A DNA stretch of 18,036 nucleotides from Asticcacaulis sp. (GCF_020217185.1 NZ_JAIWNX010000305.1:1-18036), one strand, 5' to 3'. Shown: positions 1 to 7,194, counted from the stretch's first letter. Notes: generated by a model not told the origin, from the sequence alone. Numbers and translations are program-made.

Positions 1-1
1 T

Positions 2-93
2 TCGCTCTAAATTTTTGTTTTGTCGCGATGTTTTTGCGGAAAACCGCTCACACTTTTGGCTTCGCCGAACTTCGTTTCCGCACATCGCTCTAA
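2..93. repeat. Dispersed palindromic repeat, left copy of a 92-bp inverted pair
   Basis: This stretch is the reverse complement of the last 92 bases of the window (17945-18036), with a single mismatch at position 72. It is internally palindromic: GCGGAAAAC and its near-complement GTTTCCGC flank a centre containing GGCTTCGCCGAA, and the outer arms CGATGT/ACATCG also pair. The general design (CGG, then AAGTGTGA, then GCGGTTTTCCG read on the other strand) resembles short palindromic intergenic repeats common in Rhizobiales and Caulobacterales genomes. The inner end overlaps the stop codon of the regulator gene at 90-92. No transposase is linked to it. Confidence 0.85.
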
Positions 94-1517
94 AACGGAA
101 ATGCCGTGGCCGACTTGATCCACTCATCGACGGACAGGGTCTTGGTCACCGGCGGGGCGGCGCGTTCGCGGCAGTTGGGCCGCTCACACAGCCGGCACAT
201 GGGGCCGGTTTCGACCGCTGCCGGGTTTGAGAGGTCGAGCCCCTTCGCATAGACCAGCTTGTCGGCGTATTTCAGCTCACAGCCCAGCCCCAGCGCCTGC
301 TCGCTATAGGCCCCGCCGTCCCAGCCGCGCAGGCCCCGGTCGAGCGTGCGCGCCAGCGTGAAATAGCGCGACCGCTCGCCGCTCGGGCTTGCGGGGGTCT
401 CGATCACCTGGGTGAGGATGCGGCCCGGCGACTGAAAGGCCTGATGCAGGTTCCAGCGCGGGCAGGCCCCGCCAAAGCGCGAAAAGGGAAACTTTCCCGC
501 CGCAAAGCGTTTGGAGACATTGCCTGCGGAATCTATCCGCATCATGAAAAAGGGCACGCCGCGGCGGCCGGGCTGCGACAGGGTGGTCAGGCGGTGCGCC
601 GCCTGCTCGAAACTGACGCCGAACGGGGCGCGTAAAAGCTCCAGATCGTAGCCACAGGCTTCGGCCGCGTCGTGAAAGCGGCCATAGGGCATCAGGGTCG
701 CCGCCGTCAGATAGTTGAGCAACGCGATCTTGAACAGGCGCGCCGAGGCGAGGTCCGGGGCCTTGGCGCGTTCGACGCGCGCATTCAGCTCCGCGCCGTA
801 TAGCGACAGGGCCAGTTGATAGACGATGGCAAAGACGCGCGAGGAGGGGGCCAGCGTCTCCGACAGCATCAGACGGCGCCGGTGCGGATCGTAGCGCCGC
901 TGATAGATCAGCATGACCGAGGCGGGCATGAAGCGCACCCCGATGCCAAATTCACTTTGCAATCGGCGTTCGGCGGCGGCTTCGAGCGTGTGCGGATCAC
1001 CGCCCAGCGCCTCGAACAAGGCCTCGCCGCGCGCATCGAAGTCCGGGAAGTGGTTATTGGCGGACTGCACCTGATCGCGGGTCCAGTCGGCGGGCGAGTG
1101 TTCGTTGAGGATTTCCGCTGAACTGAGGTCGATCACCTCACGCACCTTGCGCTCCTTATAGGCGCGGTACAGCCGCAGCATGGCCTCGGCCACCGTGGGA
1201 GAGGCGGCGACCAGATCGGCGATTTCGCGGCGCGGCGCGTGCAGGTCCTTGAACAGCGGATCGCTCAGCACCTCGGCCAGATCGGCCTCACCCGACGGAT
1301 CGGCCTCCGAGGTGAAGCTGCGCATATCGAGATCATAGGTCGAGGCCAGCTTCAACAGCACCTGCGCCGTCACCGGGCGCTGATTGCGCTCCAGATGATT
1401 GAGGTAGGAGGGCGACACGCCAAGGTCTTCGGCCATGCGCGTCTGGGTCAGGTTCAGGTCGTGCCGCAGGCGTTTGAGGCGGCCGCCCAGGAAGAGTTTG
1501 CGATCAAGTTCGGACAT
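90..1517 (-). CDS. ScfR/RamB-type XRE-family transcriptional regulator (short-chain fatty acyl / glyoxylate control)
   Basis: 475-aa cytoplasmic DNA-binding regulator. Residues about 10-66 form an XRE helix-turn-helix (LTQTRMAEDLGVSPSYLNHLE). The middle (about 150-300) fits the IrrE/peptidase M78-like region, and the C-terminal part fits the ScfR domain (DUF2083), ending in a CRLCERPNC cysteine cluster (Cys-X2-Cys-X4-Cys) that could bind metal. Relatives such as RamB control acetate, propionate and glyoxylate genes. Divergence from aceA across a shared spacer supports that role, but the target is inferred. I chose ATG at 1517 because GGGAGGAG lies about 10 nt upstream. A GTG three codons earlier would be too close to it. 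The Shine-Dalgarno sits in a repeat hairpin (1530-1557), and the TAG stop lies inside the left terminal repeat. Confidence 0.88.
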   Translation of the reverse strand: MSELDRKLFLGGRLKRLRHDLNLTQTRMAEDLGVSPSYLNHLERNQRPVTAQVLLKLASTYDLDMRSFTSEADPSGEADLAEVLSDPLFKDLHAPRREIADLVAASPTVAEAMLRLYRAYKERKVREVIDLSSAEILNEHSPADWTRDQVQSANNHFPDFDARGEALFEALGGDPHTLEAAAERRLQSEFGIGVRFMPASVMLIYQRRYDPHRRRLMLSETLAPSSRVFAIVYQLALSLYGAELNARVERAKAPDLASARLFKIALLNYLTAATLMPYGRFHDAAEACGYDLELLRAPFGVSFEQAAHRLTTLSQPGRRGVPFFMMRIDSAGNVSKRFAAGKFPFSRFGGACPRWNLHQAFQSPGRILTQVIETPASPSGERSRYFTLARTLDRGLRGWDGGAYSEQALGLGCELKYADKLVYAKGLDLSNPAAVETGPMCRLCERPNCRERAAPPVTKTLSVDEWIKSATAFPF

Positions 1518-1527
1518 GGCTCTCACT

Positions 1528-1692
1528 CTCCTCCCTATCGCGGCAGCGATGGGGAGGTGGATGCGAACGCAGTGAGCAGACGGAGGGGGGTAACGCCAGA
1601 ATGTTCAGCGCGTTCCATCTTCGCCGTCATCCCCCTCCACCGCTGCGCTTCGCTGGCGGTCCCCCTCCCCATGCCTTCGGCACAGGGAGGAG
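1528..1692. repeat. Composite palindromic element A (CCTCCC...GGGAGG family)
   Basis: A 165-bp non-coding composite of three inverted-repeat pieces. The left hairpin has arms 1530-1541 and 1546-1557 (CCTCCCTATCGC / GCGATGGGGAGG, one wobble). The central pair is GGAGGGGG at 1583-1590 and CCCCCTCC at 1631-1638. The right hairpin spans 1664-1690 (10 of 12 pairs). The same order of pieces recurs at 6067-6210. The left end supplies the ribosome-binding site of the regulator on the minus strand. Confidence 0.8.
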
Positions 1693-1699
1693 AAGGTCA

Positions 1700-1746
1700 T
1701 TTAGTCACAAATTTACAAAATGAGCAAGGTCGCGTTTTGCCAAATG
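1700..1746. promoter_or_regulatory. Candidate operator region between regulator and aceA operon
   Basis: An AT-rich patch in a GC-rich region carries two similar sites, AATTTACAAAATG (1710-1722) and TTTTGCCAAATG (1735-1746). Both resemble the TTTGCAAA core known for RamB-type regulators of glyoxylate genes. It lies 100-145 bp upstream of the first small ORF of the aceA operon and about 185 bp upstream of the regulator. The sites are imperfect, so binding is inference. From 1747 to 1830 I see only a possible weak promoter (TTGCCA with a CTAATC-like element). Confidence 0.4.
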
Positions 1747-1844
1747 ACGCGGCATTCACCCGCTAATCTCTACTTTTTCGCTGATTTTCGGCGCTTAATC
1801 GTCCCATCACCAGCGCGGCCCGGCCGCCGGAAAGGAGACGTATT

Positions 1845-2024
1845 ATGACAAATTCACCCATCTTCACACCGTTCCTGAGCCCGTTCGACCTTGTGGCCGT
1901 CTATGCGTCCTCCTTCGGCGCGGCGGCCGTCCTGTCGCGTCAGGCCGCCCTGATGGCCCATCGCGAAAGCCTCAATCCCACCACCCCCCGGCCTGAGCGT
2001 CGGGATATGGAGACCCTGTCATGA
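1845..2024 (+). CDS. Small protein, 59 aa, translationally coupled to aceA
   Basis: I do not recognise this protein. The reading frame starts at ATG behind a strong AAAGGAG site (8 nt spacing). It runs 59 codons and ends TGA overlapping the ATG of aceA (ATGA, 2021-2024), a classic coupling arrangement. The product begins [20 protein letters not shown]. It has an alanine-rich, moderately hydrophobic stretch at about residues 15-36 that could be one amphipathic or membrane-associated helix, then a polar proline/arginine-rich tail ([11 protein letters not shown]). There is no signal-peptide cleavage motif. The strong ribosome-binding site and the overlap are the evidence that it is real. It could be a coupling leader rather than a functional protein. 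Confidence 0.65.
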   Translation: MTNSPIFTPFLSPFDLVAVYASSFGAAAVLSRQAALMAHRESLNPTTPRPERRDMETLS

Positions 2025-3310
2025 CCACTTTCGAGCAACTGGTGCCCAATGCCCCCAAGGGGCGCTTCGACGGCATTACCCGTCCGTACACGCCGCAGGA
2101 GGTCGAAAAGTTGCGGGGTTCGGTGTGGGTCCGCAACACGCTGGCCGAGCGCGGGGCCAACCGCCTGTGGCAGCTCCTGCACGAGGAGCCCTTTATCAAT
2201 GCGCTGGGGGCCGTCACCGGCAATCAGGCCATGCAGATGGTGCGCGCCGGGCTTAAGGCCATCTACCTGTCTGGCTGGCAGGTGGCGGCGGATGCCAACA
2301 CGGCTTCGGCCATGTATCCGGATCAGTCGCTGTACCCGGCCAATGCCGCCCCGGAACTGTGCCGCCGCATCAACCGCACGCTTCAGCGCGCCGATCAGAT
2401 CGAGCATTCTGAGGGTGGCGTGAAACGCGACTGGTTCGCGCCCATCGTCGCCGATGCCGAGGCCGGTTTTGGCGGGCCGCTCAACAGCTTTGAGATCATG
2501 AAGGCCTTTATCGAGGCCGGGGCGGCGGGCGTGCATTTCGAGGATCAACTGGCTTCGGAAAAGAAGTGCGGCCACCTCGGCGGCAAGGTGCTGATCCCGA
2601 CCCAGGCGCATGAGCGCAACCTGATCGCGGCGCGTCTGGCGGCCGATGTGATGGGCGTGCCGACGCTGACTGTGGCGCGCACCGATGCCGAGTCGGCGCA
2701 ACTGATCACCTCGGACATTGATGAGCGCGACCATCCGTTCATCGACCGCGACAGCCGCACGCCGGAAGGCTTTTTCCGCCTGAAGGCCGGGACGGGGCTC
2801 GATCACTGTATCGCGCGCGGTCTGGCCTATGCCAAATACGCCGATCTGCTGTGGTGGGAAACCTCGCACCCGGACCTCGACGACGCGCGCCGCTTTGCCG
2901 AGGCCGTGCACAGGGTCCATCCGGGCAAGCTTCTGGCCTATAACTGTTCGCCGTCCTTCAACTGGAAGGCCAGGCTGGACGAGGCGACGATCGCCAAATT
3001 CCAGCGCGAGTTAGGGGCTATGGGCTACAAGTTCCAGTTCGTGACGCTGGCCGGCTTCCACTCGCTGAATAACGGCATGTTCGAGCTGGCCTCCGGTTAC
3101 CGCGACCGCGGCATGGCGGCCTATTCCGAGCTTCAGCAGCGCGAATTCGCCAATGAGGCGGCGGGCTATACCGCTACCCGCCACCAGCGCGAGGTCGGCA
3201 CCGGCTATTTCGACAAGATCGCCATGACCATCACCAATGGTCAGTCCTCGACCACCGCGCTGAAGGACTCGACCGAAACCGCTCAGTTTCAGGCTGAGCC
3301 CGCAGAGTAA
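2021..3310 (+). CDS. aceA: Isocitrate lyase
   Basis: 429-aa cytoplasmic enzyme that cleaves isocitrate to glyoxylate and succinate, the first step of the glyoxylate shunt used on acetate and fatty acids. The catalytic signature [11 protein letters not shown] is at 181-191, with nucleophile-acid Cys183. Also present are [10 protein letters not shown] (84-93), the Mg-binding region around DAEAGFGG (145-152), HFEDQ (172-176) and the C-terminal substrate motif NCSPSFNW. Length matches the bacterial family (about 430). Its ATG overlaps the stop of the 59-aa ORF. No malate synthase gene is in the window, so the second shunt enzyme must be encoded elsewhere. Regulation by the divergent ScfR-type protein is likely but inferred. 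Confidence 0.97.
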   Translation: MTTFEQLVPNAPKGRFDGITRPYTPQEVEKLRGSVWVRNTLAERGANRLWQLLHEEPFINALGAVTGNQAMQMVRAGLKAIYLSGWQVAADANTASAMYPDQSLYPANAAPELCRRINRTLQRADQIEHSEGGVKRDWFAPIVADAEAGFGGPLNSFEIMKAFIEAGAAGVHFEDQLASEKKCGHLGGKVLIPTQAHERNLIAARLAADVMGVPTLTVARTDAESAQLITSDIDERDHPFIDRDSRTPEGFFRLKAGTGLDHCIARGLAYAKYADLLWWETSHPDLDDARRFAEAVHRVHPGKLLAYNCSPSFNWKARLDEATIAKFQRELGAMGYKFQFVTLAGFHSLNNGMFELASGYRDRGMAAYSELQQREFANEAAGYTATRHQREVGTGYFDKIAMTITNGQSSTTALKDSTETAQFQAEPAE

Positions 3311-3341
3311 CCCCCTTCATAGTAAAACCCGCGCAGTAATT

Positions 3342-3371
3342 CCGAAAGGAATGCTTCAGCATTTCTTTCGG
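3342..3371 (+). terminator. Hairpin after aceA (possible attenuator or processing site)
   Basis: Arms CCGAAAGGAATGC (3342-3354) and GCATTTCTTTCGG (3359-3371) pair over 13 bp with one G-U wobble around a TTCA loop. No T-run follows, so intrinsic termination is doubtful. It may protect the aceA mRNA 3' end or reduce read-through. A second small hairpin, GAAGCGT/ACGCTTC, lies at 3412-3429. Confidence 0.5.
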
Positions 3372-3479
3372 CAAGGCCGACTGGCCGCCCGAGACTTTGT
3401 GCTCAAAGAGCGAAGCGTTAGCACGCTTCTATGGGCGAGGAGCCATGCGGCGTTTGAACACAATAAAGGAGAGTGCCGT

Positions 3480-3689
3480 ATGAACGCCTACACCCGTCCT
3501 GATGCCATTATCGACTTCTGCCTCGCGCCGCTGAACCTCAATGCGGATGCGGCCGCCACGCAGGAAACCCGTCGTCGCCTTGAACACGTCCTGCGCACCT
3601 ATCAGCTCAGGCTGGCGCAGCCGGTCGAGGTCGATTTCACCCGTATGCCGACCCTGACCATCAATGAGGCGGCCCACGGGTACGAGTAG
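3480..3689 (+). CDS. Hypothetical small protein, 69 aa, downstream of aceA
   Basis: Unrecognised 69-aa protein beginning MNAYTRPDAIIDFCLAPLNL and ending INEAAHGYE. The ATG at 3480 is preceded by AAAGGAGAG (about 6 nt spacing), much better than any start in the upstream extension. It is predicted soluble and mixed alpha, with a charged helix at about 28-47 (TQETRRRLEHVLRTYQLRLA). There is one Cys (14), no export signal and no membrane segment. It follows aceA by 170 bp on the same strand and is closed by a terminator at 3728-3759, so it may be the last gene of the aceA transcript. The function is unknown; a regulatory or accessory role in the shunt is only suggested by position. Confidence 0.65.
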   Translation: MNAYTRPDAIIDFCLAPLNLNADAAATQETRRRLEHVLRTYQLRLAQPVEVDFTRMPTLTINEAAHGYE

Positions 3690-3727
3690 GGGCGTCACCC
3701 CTGACACAAATGACGCCTTTTCCACCT

Positions 3728-3762
3728 GCCCCTTCGCTGAACCTCGGCGGAGGGGCTTTGTT
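3728..3762 (+). terminator. Rho-independent terminator after the aceA-linked small gene
   Basis: GCCCCTTCGC (3728-3737) pairs with GCGGAGGGGC (3747-3756) over 10 bp with one wobble, followed by TTTGTT. It sits 38 bp after the stop of the 69-aa ORF and before the zinc-finger gene. Confidence 0.6.
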
Positions 3763-3832
3763 CATTTGACGCGCGGCGCGGCTTTCAGTAAGGCTTGCCC
3801 TGATCTCCCTGAGTTAGCTGGGCCTTATATCT

Positions 3833-4045
3833 ATGAGCACCGTTCCTCCTCCCGAAGTCATCTATGTCGATGGTCACAAGGTCGCCTGCAATGGCGGCGG
3901 TGGCGCGCTGGGTCACCCGCTGGTCTATCTGGAACTGGGGGCCAATGGTGAGGTCGAATGCGGCTATTGCGACCGCAAGTTCGTGCATAAGGACCACGCG
4001 CACGAGTACCAAAGCCCGGCACCGCGCCCCGAAGGCGATCATTGA
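3833..4045 (+). CDS. CHCC zinc-finger domain protein (NDUFS6-like)
   Basis: 70-aa protein of the zinc-finger CHCC family (PF10276 type), related to the C-terminal part of the mitochondrial complex I accessory subunit NDUFS6. The four ligands are Cys19, His28, Cys43 and Cys46 ([11 protein letters not shown] ... ECGYC), followed by the typical DRKFVH. In alphaproteobacteria such proteins stand alone; a role in respiratory complex I or metal handling is inferred from homology, and the bacterial function is not well defined. No clear Shine-Dalgarno precedes the ATG. The stop TGA overlaps the ATG of the next gene (TGATG), so the two are co-translated. Confidence 0.9.
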   Translation: MSTVPPPEVIYVDGHKVACNGGGGALGHPLVYLELGANGEVECGYCDRKFVHKDHAHEYQSPAPRPEGDH

Positions 4046-4512
4046 TGCGTTATCTTCACACCATGGTCCGGGTGAAGGATCTGGACGCGGCGCTCGATTT
4101 CTATTGCCGCGGTCTGGGTCTGTTTGAGGTGCGCCGCACGGTGAGCGAAAAGGGCCGCTTTACGCTGGTCTTTCTGGCCGCGCCGCTCGATTCGGCCACA
4201 GCGACCGTCAATGGTGGCGACCGCGCCGCGCCGCATGTCGAGCTGACCTATAACTGGCCCGACGAAAACGGTAAGGTCGAAGACTATACGGGCGGGCGTA
4301 ATTTCGGGCACCTGGCCTATGAGGTCGATGACATCTACGCCGCCTGTCAGCACCTGATGGATATGGGCGTGGTGATCAACCGCCCGCCGCGCGATGGCAA
4401 TATGGCCTTTGTGCGCTCTCCGGATGGTATCAGCATCGAACTGCTGCAAAAGGGGGCACCCAAGGCCCCGCAGGAACCGTGGGCCAGTATGCCCAATACA
4501 GGGAGCTGGTAG
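4045..4512 (+). CDS. gloA: Glyoxalase I family protein (lactoylglutathione lyase-like, VOC)
   Basis: 155-aa cytoplasmic VOC-fold protein. Glyoxalase I converts the methylglyoxal-glutathione hemithioacetal to S-lactoylglutathione. Metal ligands fit GloA: His5 (MRYLH), Glu66 (HVELTYNW), His89 (NFGHLAYEV) and Glu132 (GISIELLQ). DFYCRGLGL (18-26) is the usual family motif. The tail after 138 ([18 protein letters not shown]) is typical of the alphaproteobacterial form. Start taken at ATG 4045, one base inside the stop of the zinc-finger gene. The transcript ends at a strong terminator 22 bp after the stop. The exact substrate is not proven by sequence, but all ligands are present. Confidence 0.92.
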   Translation: MRYLHTMVRVKDLDAALDFYCRGLGLFEVRRTVSEKGRFTLVFLAAPLDSATATVNGGDRAAPHVELTYNWPDENGKVEDYTGGRNFGHLAYEVDDIYAACQHLMDMGVVINRPPRDGNMAFVRSPDGISIELLQKGAPKAPQEPWASMPNTGSW

Positions 4513-4534
4513 GGTTTTTGCCACGAAGAACACG

Positions 4535-4567
4535 AAAAAGCCGTTCGGAATGCCGGGCGGCTTTTTT
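4535..4567. terminator. Strong, probably bidirectional rho-independent terminator
   Basis: AAAAAGCCG (4535-4543) pairs with CGGCTTTTT (4558-4566), with an inner CGG/CCG pair and a T-run on the plus strand and an A-run that becomes a T-run on the minus strand. It separates gloA from the convergent osmC. Confidence 0.88.
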
Positions 4568-4589
4568 AATGGTCGATGAACTTCGGCAT

Positions 4590-4614
4590 CCCTCCCTGCC
4601 GTACGCAGGGAGGG
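4590..4614. repeat. CCTCCC/GGGAGG palindrome, single copy
   Basis: A perfect 10-bp inverted repeat, CCCTCCCTGC / GCAGGGAGGG, around a 5-nt loop. It lies 11 bp downstream of the osmC stop on the minus strand. It belongs to the same family as the hairpins at 1530, 6069, 11611 and 13237, but is at a gene end rather than a gene start. Confidence 0.8.
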
Positions 4615-4624
4615 ACGCCATGCC

Positions 4625-5059
4625 TTAGACCAGTTGAGCCTCAAGCGCGATCGGCACCGAGGCCAGCGCCTTGGAGATGGGACAGTTGGCCTTGGCCCCG
4701 GCGGCCAGTTCCTCAAACTGGTCGGCCGACACACCCGGTACCTGAGCCTTCAGTCTCAGCGTGATGGCGGTGATGGAAAAGCCCGCTTCGGAGGGCGTCA
4801 CTTCAACCACGGCTTCGGTTTCCAGCAGTTCCGCCGTGAACCCGGCCTTGGCCAGGGCGAATGACAGGGCCATGGTGAAGCAGCCGGAATGCGCCGCTGC
4901 GATCAGTTCTTCCGGATTGGTCCCGGCCTTACCCTCTTCATCGCCGAAGCGGGTTTTGAAGCTGTAGGGCTGGGCCGTGAAGGCGCCGCTTTGGGTGGTG
5001 AGCGTGCCGGTGCCGGTCATGCCGTCGCCGCGCCATTGGGCTGTTGCCGTGCGTTTCAT
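4625..5059 (-). CDS. osmC: OsmC peroxiredoxin
   Basis: 144-aa cytoplasmic thiol peroxidase that reduces organic hydroperoxides. It aligns closely with E. coli OsmC along its whole length: N-terminal QWRGDGMTGTGTLTTQSG, the PYSFKTRFG strand, NPEELIAAAHSGCF with peroxidatic Cys60, and KANCPIS with resolving Cys126. Arg37 and Glu50/51 are in the expected active-site places. ATG at 5059 has GGAG 8 nt upstream. Monocistronic: a palindrome and terminator lie downstream, and a 243-bp spacer upstream. Confidence 0.95.
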   Translation of the reverse strand: MKRTATAQWRGDGMTGTGTLTTQSGAFTAQPYSFKTRFGDEEGKAGTNPEELIAAAHSGCFTMALSFALAKAGFTAELLETEAVVEVTPSEAGFSITAITLRLKAQVPGVSADQFEELAAGAKANCPISKALASVPIALEAQLV

Positions 5060-5078
5060 CAGAAGTCTCCATCGAGAG

Positions 5079-5122
5079 CCTCATGCCGAAACGTGTGAAG
5101 GGGTTTTCGGAAACACATGAGG
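5079..5122. repeat. Diverged palindromic element related to the window-end repeats
   Basis: Outer arms CCTCATG (5079-5085) and CATGAGG (5116-5122) and inner arms CCGAAA (5086-5091) and TTTCGG (5105-5110) flank GTGTGAAGGGG. A short unpaired AAACA lies between the two arms on the right. The window-end repeat has the same plan, with CGATGT/ACATCG, GCGGAAA/TTTCCGC, GTGTGAGCGG and an unpaired AAAA. The rest of the 5060-5303 spacer shows no clear gene or confident promoter. Confidence 0.65.
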
Positions 5123-5303
5123 CGTTGCAAAAAACAAAGCGGCCCCAACGCGGCCAATACCGGAACGATTGGTAGACCGGGATGTGTAAACGGGCAATCC
5201 TGTTGCGTATCTCTTCTTACCCAAGGCAATAGAAAGCCTCGTTTGCCGGTTGGGGCGTTCGCCTGTTACAGGTGAGACGAGACTTACGTTCGGGTATTGA
5301 GAC

Positions 5304-6065
5304 ATGTGCGAACTTCTGGGCATGAGCGCCAATGTGCCCACCGACATCCGCTTTTCCTTTACGGCCCTGGCCAAACGCGGTGGAGCCACCGGTCCGCACG
5401 CCGATGGTTGGGGCATCAGCTTCTATGAGCAAAAGGGGTGTCGTAATTTCCACGACCCGAACCCGTCGGCGACGTCCGAGCTGGCGGCTCTGGTGCGTGA
5501 CTACCCCATCAAGTCCAAGACGGTCATCGCCCATGTGCGCAAGGCCAATCGCGGTCGCGTGGCGCTGGAAAACACCCACCCCTTCACCCGCGAACTGTGG
5601 GGCCGGGCGTGGACCTTCGCCCACAATGGCCAGCTCAAAGGCGTCAAAGCCCTGCCGCTGAGCTTTTTCCGCCCGATCGGCACGACCGACTCCGAACACG
5701 CCTTCTGCTGGATACTCGATCAACTGGTCCGCAAATATATGGACTATCCGCCGGCCCGCGTGCTGGACAAGGAGGTCAAGCGGTTGTTCGGTGAGCTGCG
5801 TAAGATGGGCGTTTTCAATGCCTTGCTGACCGATGGACGGTCACTTTACGCCAGTTGCTCAAAGAAACTGACCTATATACAGCGCCGCGCCCCCTTCGGC
5901 CGTGCCACCCTGATCGACGCTGAGATGCAGGTCGATTTCGCACAGGAAACCACACCGGACGACAAGGTCATCATCATCGCCACCCAGCCCCTCACCCACG
6001 ATGAGGTGTGGACAGCGGTCGAACCGGGATCATCGCTGATTTTCCGCGCCGGCGAGGTGGTTTAA
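5304..6065 (+). CDS. Class II glutamine amidotransferase (YafJ-like)
   Basis: 253-aa Ntn-hydrolase fold protein. The nucleophile is Cys2, exposed after removal of Met1 (MCELLGM). Other family motifs are HADGWG (32-37), HVRKANRG, ENTHPF and FAHNGQL, which bind the glutamine amide and form the oxyanion hole. The protein is a stand-alone glutaminase-type domain with no synthase partner fused, as in YafJ-type proteins. Its in vivo ammonia acceptor is not known to me. The start fixes the catalytic Cys at position 2, which supports ATG 5304 although the Shine-Dalgarno is weak. It is followed directly by repeat element B. Confidence 0.9.
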   Translation: MCELLGMSANVPTDIRFSFTALAKRGGATGPHADGWGISFYEQKGCRNFHDPNPSATSELAALVRDYPIKSKTVIAHVRKANRGRVALENTHPFTRELWGRAWTFAHNGQLKGVKALPLSFFRPIGTTDSEHAFCWILDQLVRKYMDYPPARVLDKEVKRLFGELRKMGVFNALLTDGRSLYASCSKKLTYIQRRAPFGRATLIDAEMQVDFAQETTPDDKVIIIATQPLTHDEVWTAVEPGSSLIFRAGEVV

Positions 6066-6066
6066 T

Positions 6067-6210
6067 CTCCTCCCTGCGCCTTGGCGTGGGGAGGTGGATT
6101 TTGGAGCGTAGCGACAAAAGACGGAGGGGGCGAAGCCTCGGAGTCAGCCCCCTCCGTCATCGCCATAAATGGCGCTGACACCTCCCCATTGCTGCGCAAC
6201 AGGGAGGAGG
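6067..6210. repeat. Composite palindromic element B (CCTCCC...GGGAGG family)
   Basis: A 144-bp element with the same order of pieces as 1528-1692. The left hairpin has arms 6069-6080 and 6083-6094. The central 11-bp perfect pair is GACGGAGGGGG (6120-6130) and CCCCCTCCGTC (6148-6158). The right hairpin spans 6181-6207 (10 of 12 pairs). The right arm GGGAGGAGG is the ribosome-binding site of qor. Confidence 0.85.
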
Positions 6211-6222
6211 AAAGAAACGATT

Positions 6223-7194
6223 ATGACCATAGCCATTCGCGTGCATCAGACCGGCGGACCGGAGGTCCTCAGCGTCGAACAGATCGAGGTCGGCGATCCG
6301 GGGCCCGGTGAGGCGCGCGTGCGTCACACCGCCATCGGCGTCAACTTCATCGACACCTATTTCCGTTCGGGCCTCTATAAGACCGCTCTGCCCTTTGTGC
6401 CGGGCAATGAAGGGGCGGGCATAGTTGAAGCCGTGGGCAAAGGCGTCGATTTTATCGAACCCGGCGACCGGGTGGTCTATTCGGCGACGCCCGGCGGCTA
6501 TGCGCAAACGCGCCTGATCGCTGCCGACAAGCTGATCCCCATTCCCGACGGCATCAGCGACGAAGTGGCGGCGGCGGCCTTTCTCAAAGGGTTGACCGCG
6601 CAATATCTGTTGCGCCGCACCTTTCGCGTCGGGCCGGGACATACGGTCTTGCTCCACGCGGCGGCCGGGGGCGTCGGGCTGATCGCCGGGCAATGGGCCA
6701 GGGCGCTGGGGGCCACGGTGATCGGCACCGCCGGTTCTGAGGCCAAGATCGAACTGGCGCGCCAGAATGGCTATGACCATCTGATCAACTACCGCACCGA
6801 AGATTTCGTCGCCCGCGTTCTGGAGATTACGGACGGACGCAAGGTCGATGTGGTGTACGACTCGGTGGGCAGGGACACGTTTGACGGATCGCTGGAGGTT
6901 CTCAAGCCGCTGGGCCTGATGGTGTCGTTCGGACAGTCGTCGGGTGCCGTGCCGCCGGTCGATATTTCGGTGCTGAATACGAAGGGTTCGCTGTTCCTGA
7001 CGCGGCCTTCGGTGTTTGGTTATAACCGCGACCGGGGAACGCTTGTTGAGTCCGCGGCGGACCTGTTTGAGGTCATCCTGAACGGCAAGGTCCGTGTACG
7101 GATTGATCAGCGTTTCGCGCTGACCGAGGCGCGCGCGGCCCACGAAGCGCTGGAGAGCCGCGCCACCACCGGCAGCACCTTGCTTATCCCTTAA
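6223..7194 (+). CDS. qor: NADPH:quinone oxidoreductase (zeta-crystallin type)
   Basis: 323-aa MDR-superfamily reductase without the structural zinc loop, predicted to reduce quinones with NADPH in the cytoplasm. The N-terminal GroES-like domain contains VNFIDTYFRSGLY (40-52) and PGNEGAG (60-66). The Rossmann fold has AAAGGVG at 146-152 followed by GATVIGTAGSEAK. SFGQSSGAVPPVD and the C-terminal FALTEARAAHEALESR are usual Qor elements. ATG 6223 is chosen because GGGAGGAGG lies about 12 nt upstream and homologues begin here. That site belongs to repeat element B. The TAA shares bases with the stop of the convergent split-barrel gene. Confidence 0.93.
   Translation: MTIAIRVHQTGGPEVLSVEQIEVGDPGPGEARVRHTAIGVNFIDTYFRSGLYKTALPFVPGNEGAGIVEAVGKGVDFIEPGDRVVYSATPGGYAQTRLIAADKLIPIPDGISDEVAAAAFLKGLTAQYLLRRTFRVGPGHTVLLHAAAGGVGLIAGQWARALGATVIGTAGSEAKIELARQNGYDHLINYRTEDFVARVLEITDGRKVDVVYDSVGRDTFDGSLEVLKPLGLMVSFGQSSGAVPPVDISVLNTKGSLFLTRPSVFGYNRDRGTLVESAADLFEVILNGKVRVRIDQRFALTEARAAHEALESRATTGSTLLIP

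Noticed and set aside
1940..2920. 326-codon open frame antisense to aceA
   Set aside because: It is the complement of a clear isocitrate lyase. The product is Arg/Gly/His-rich with no domain, as expected for antisense frames in GC-rich DNA.
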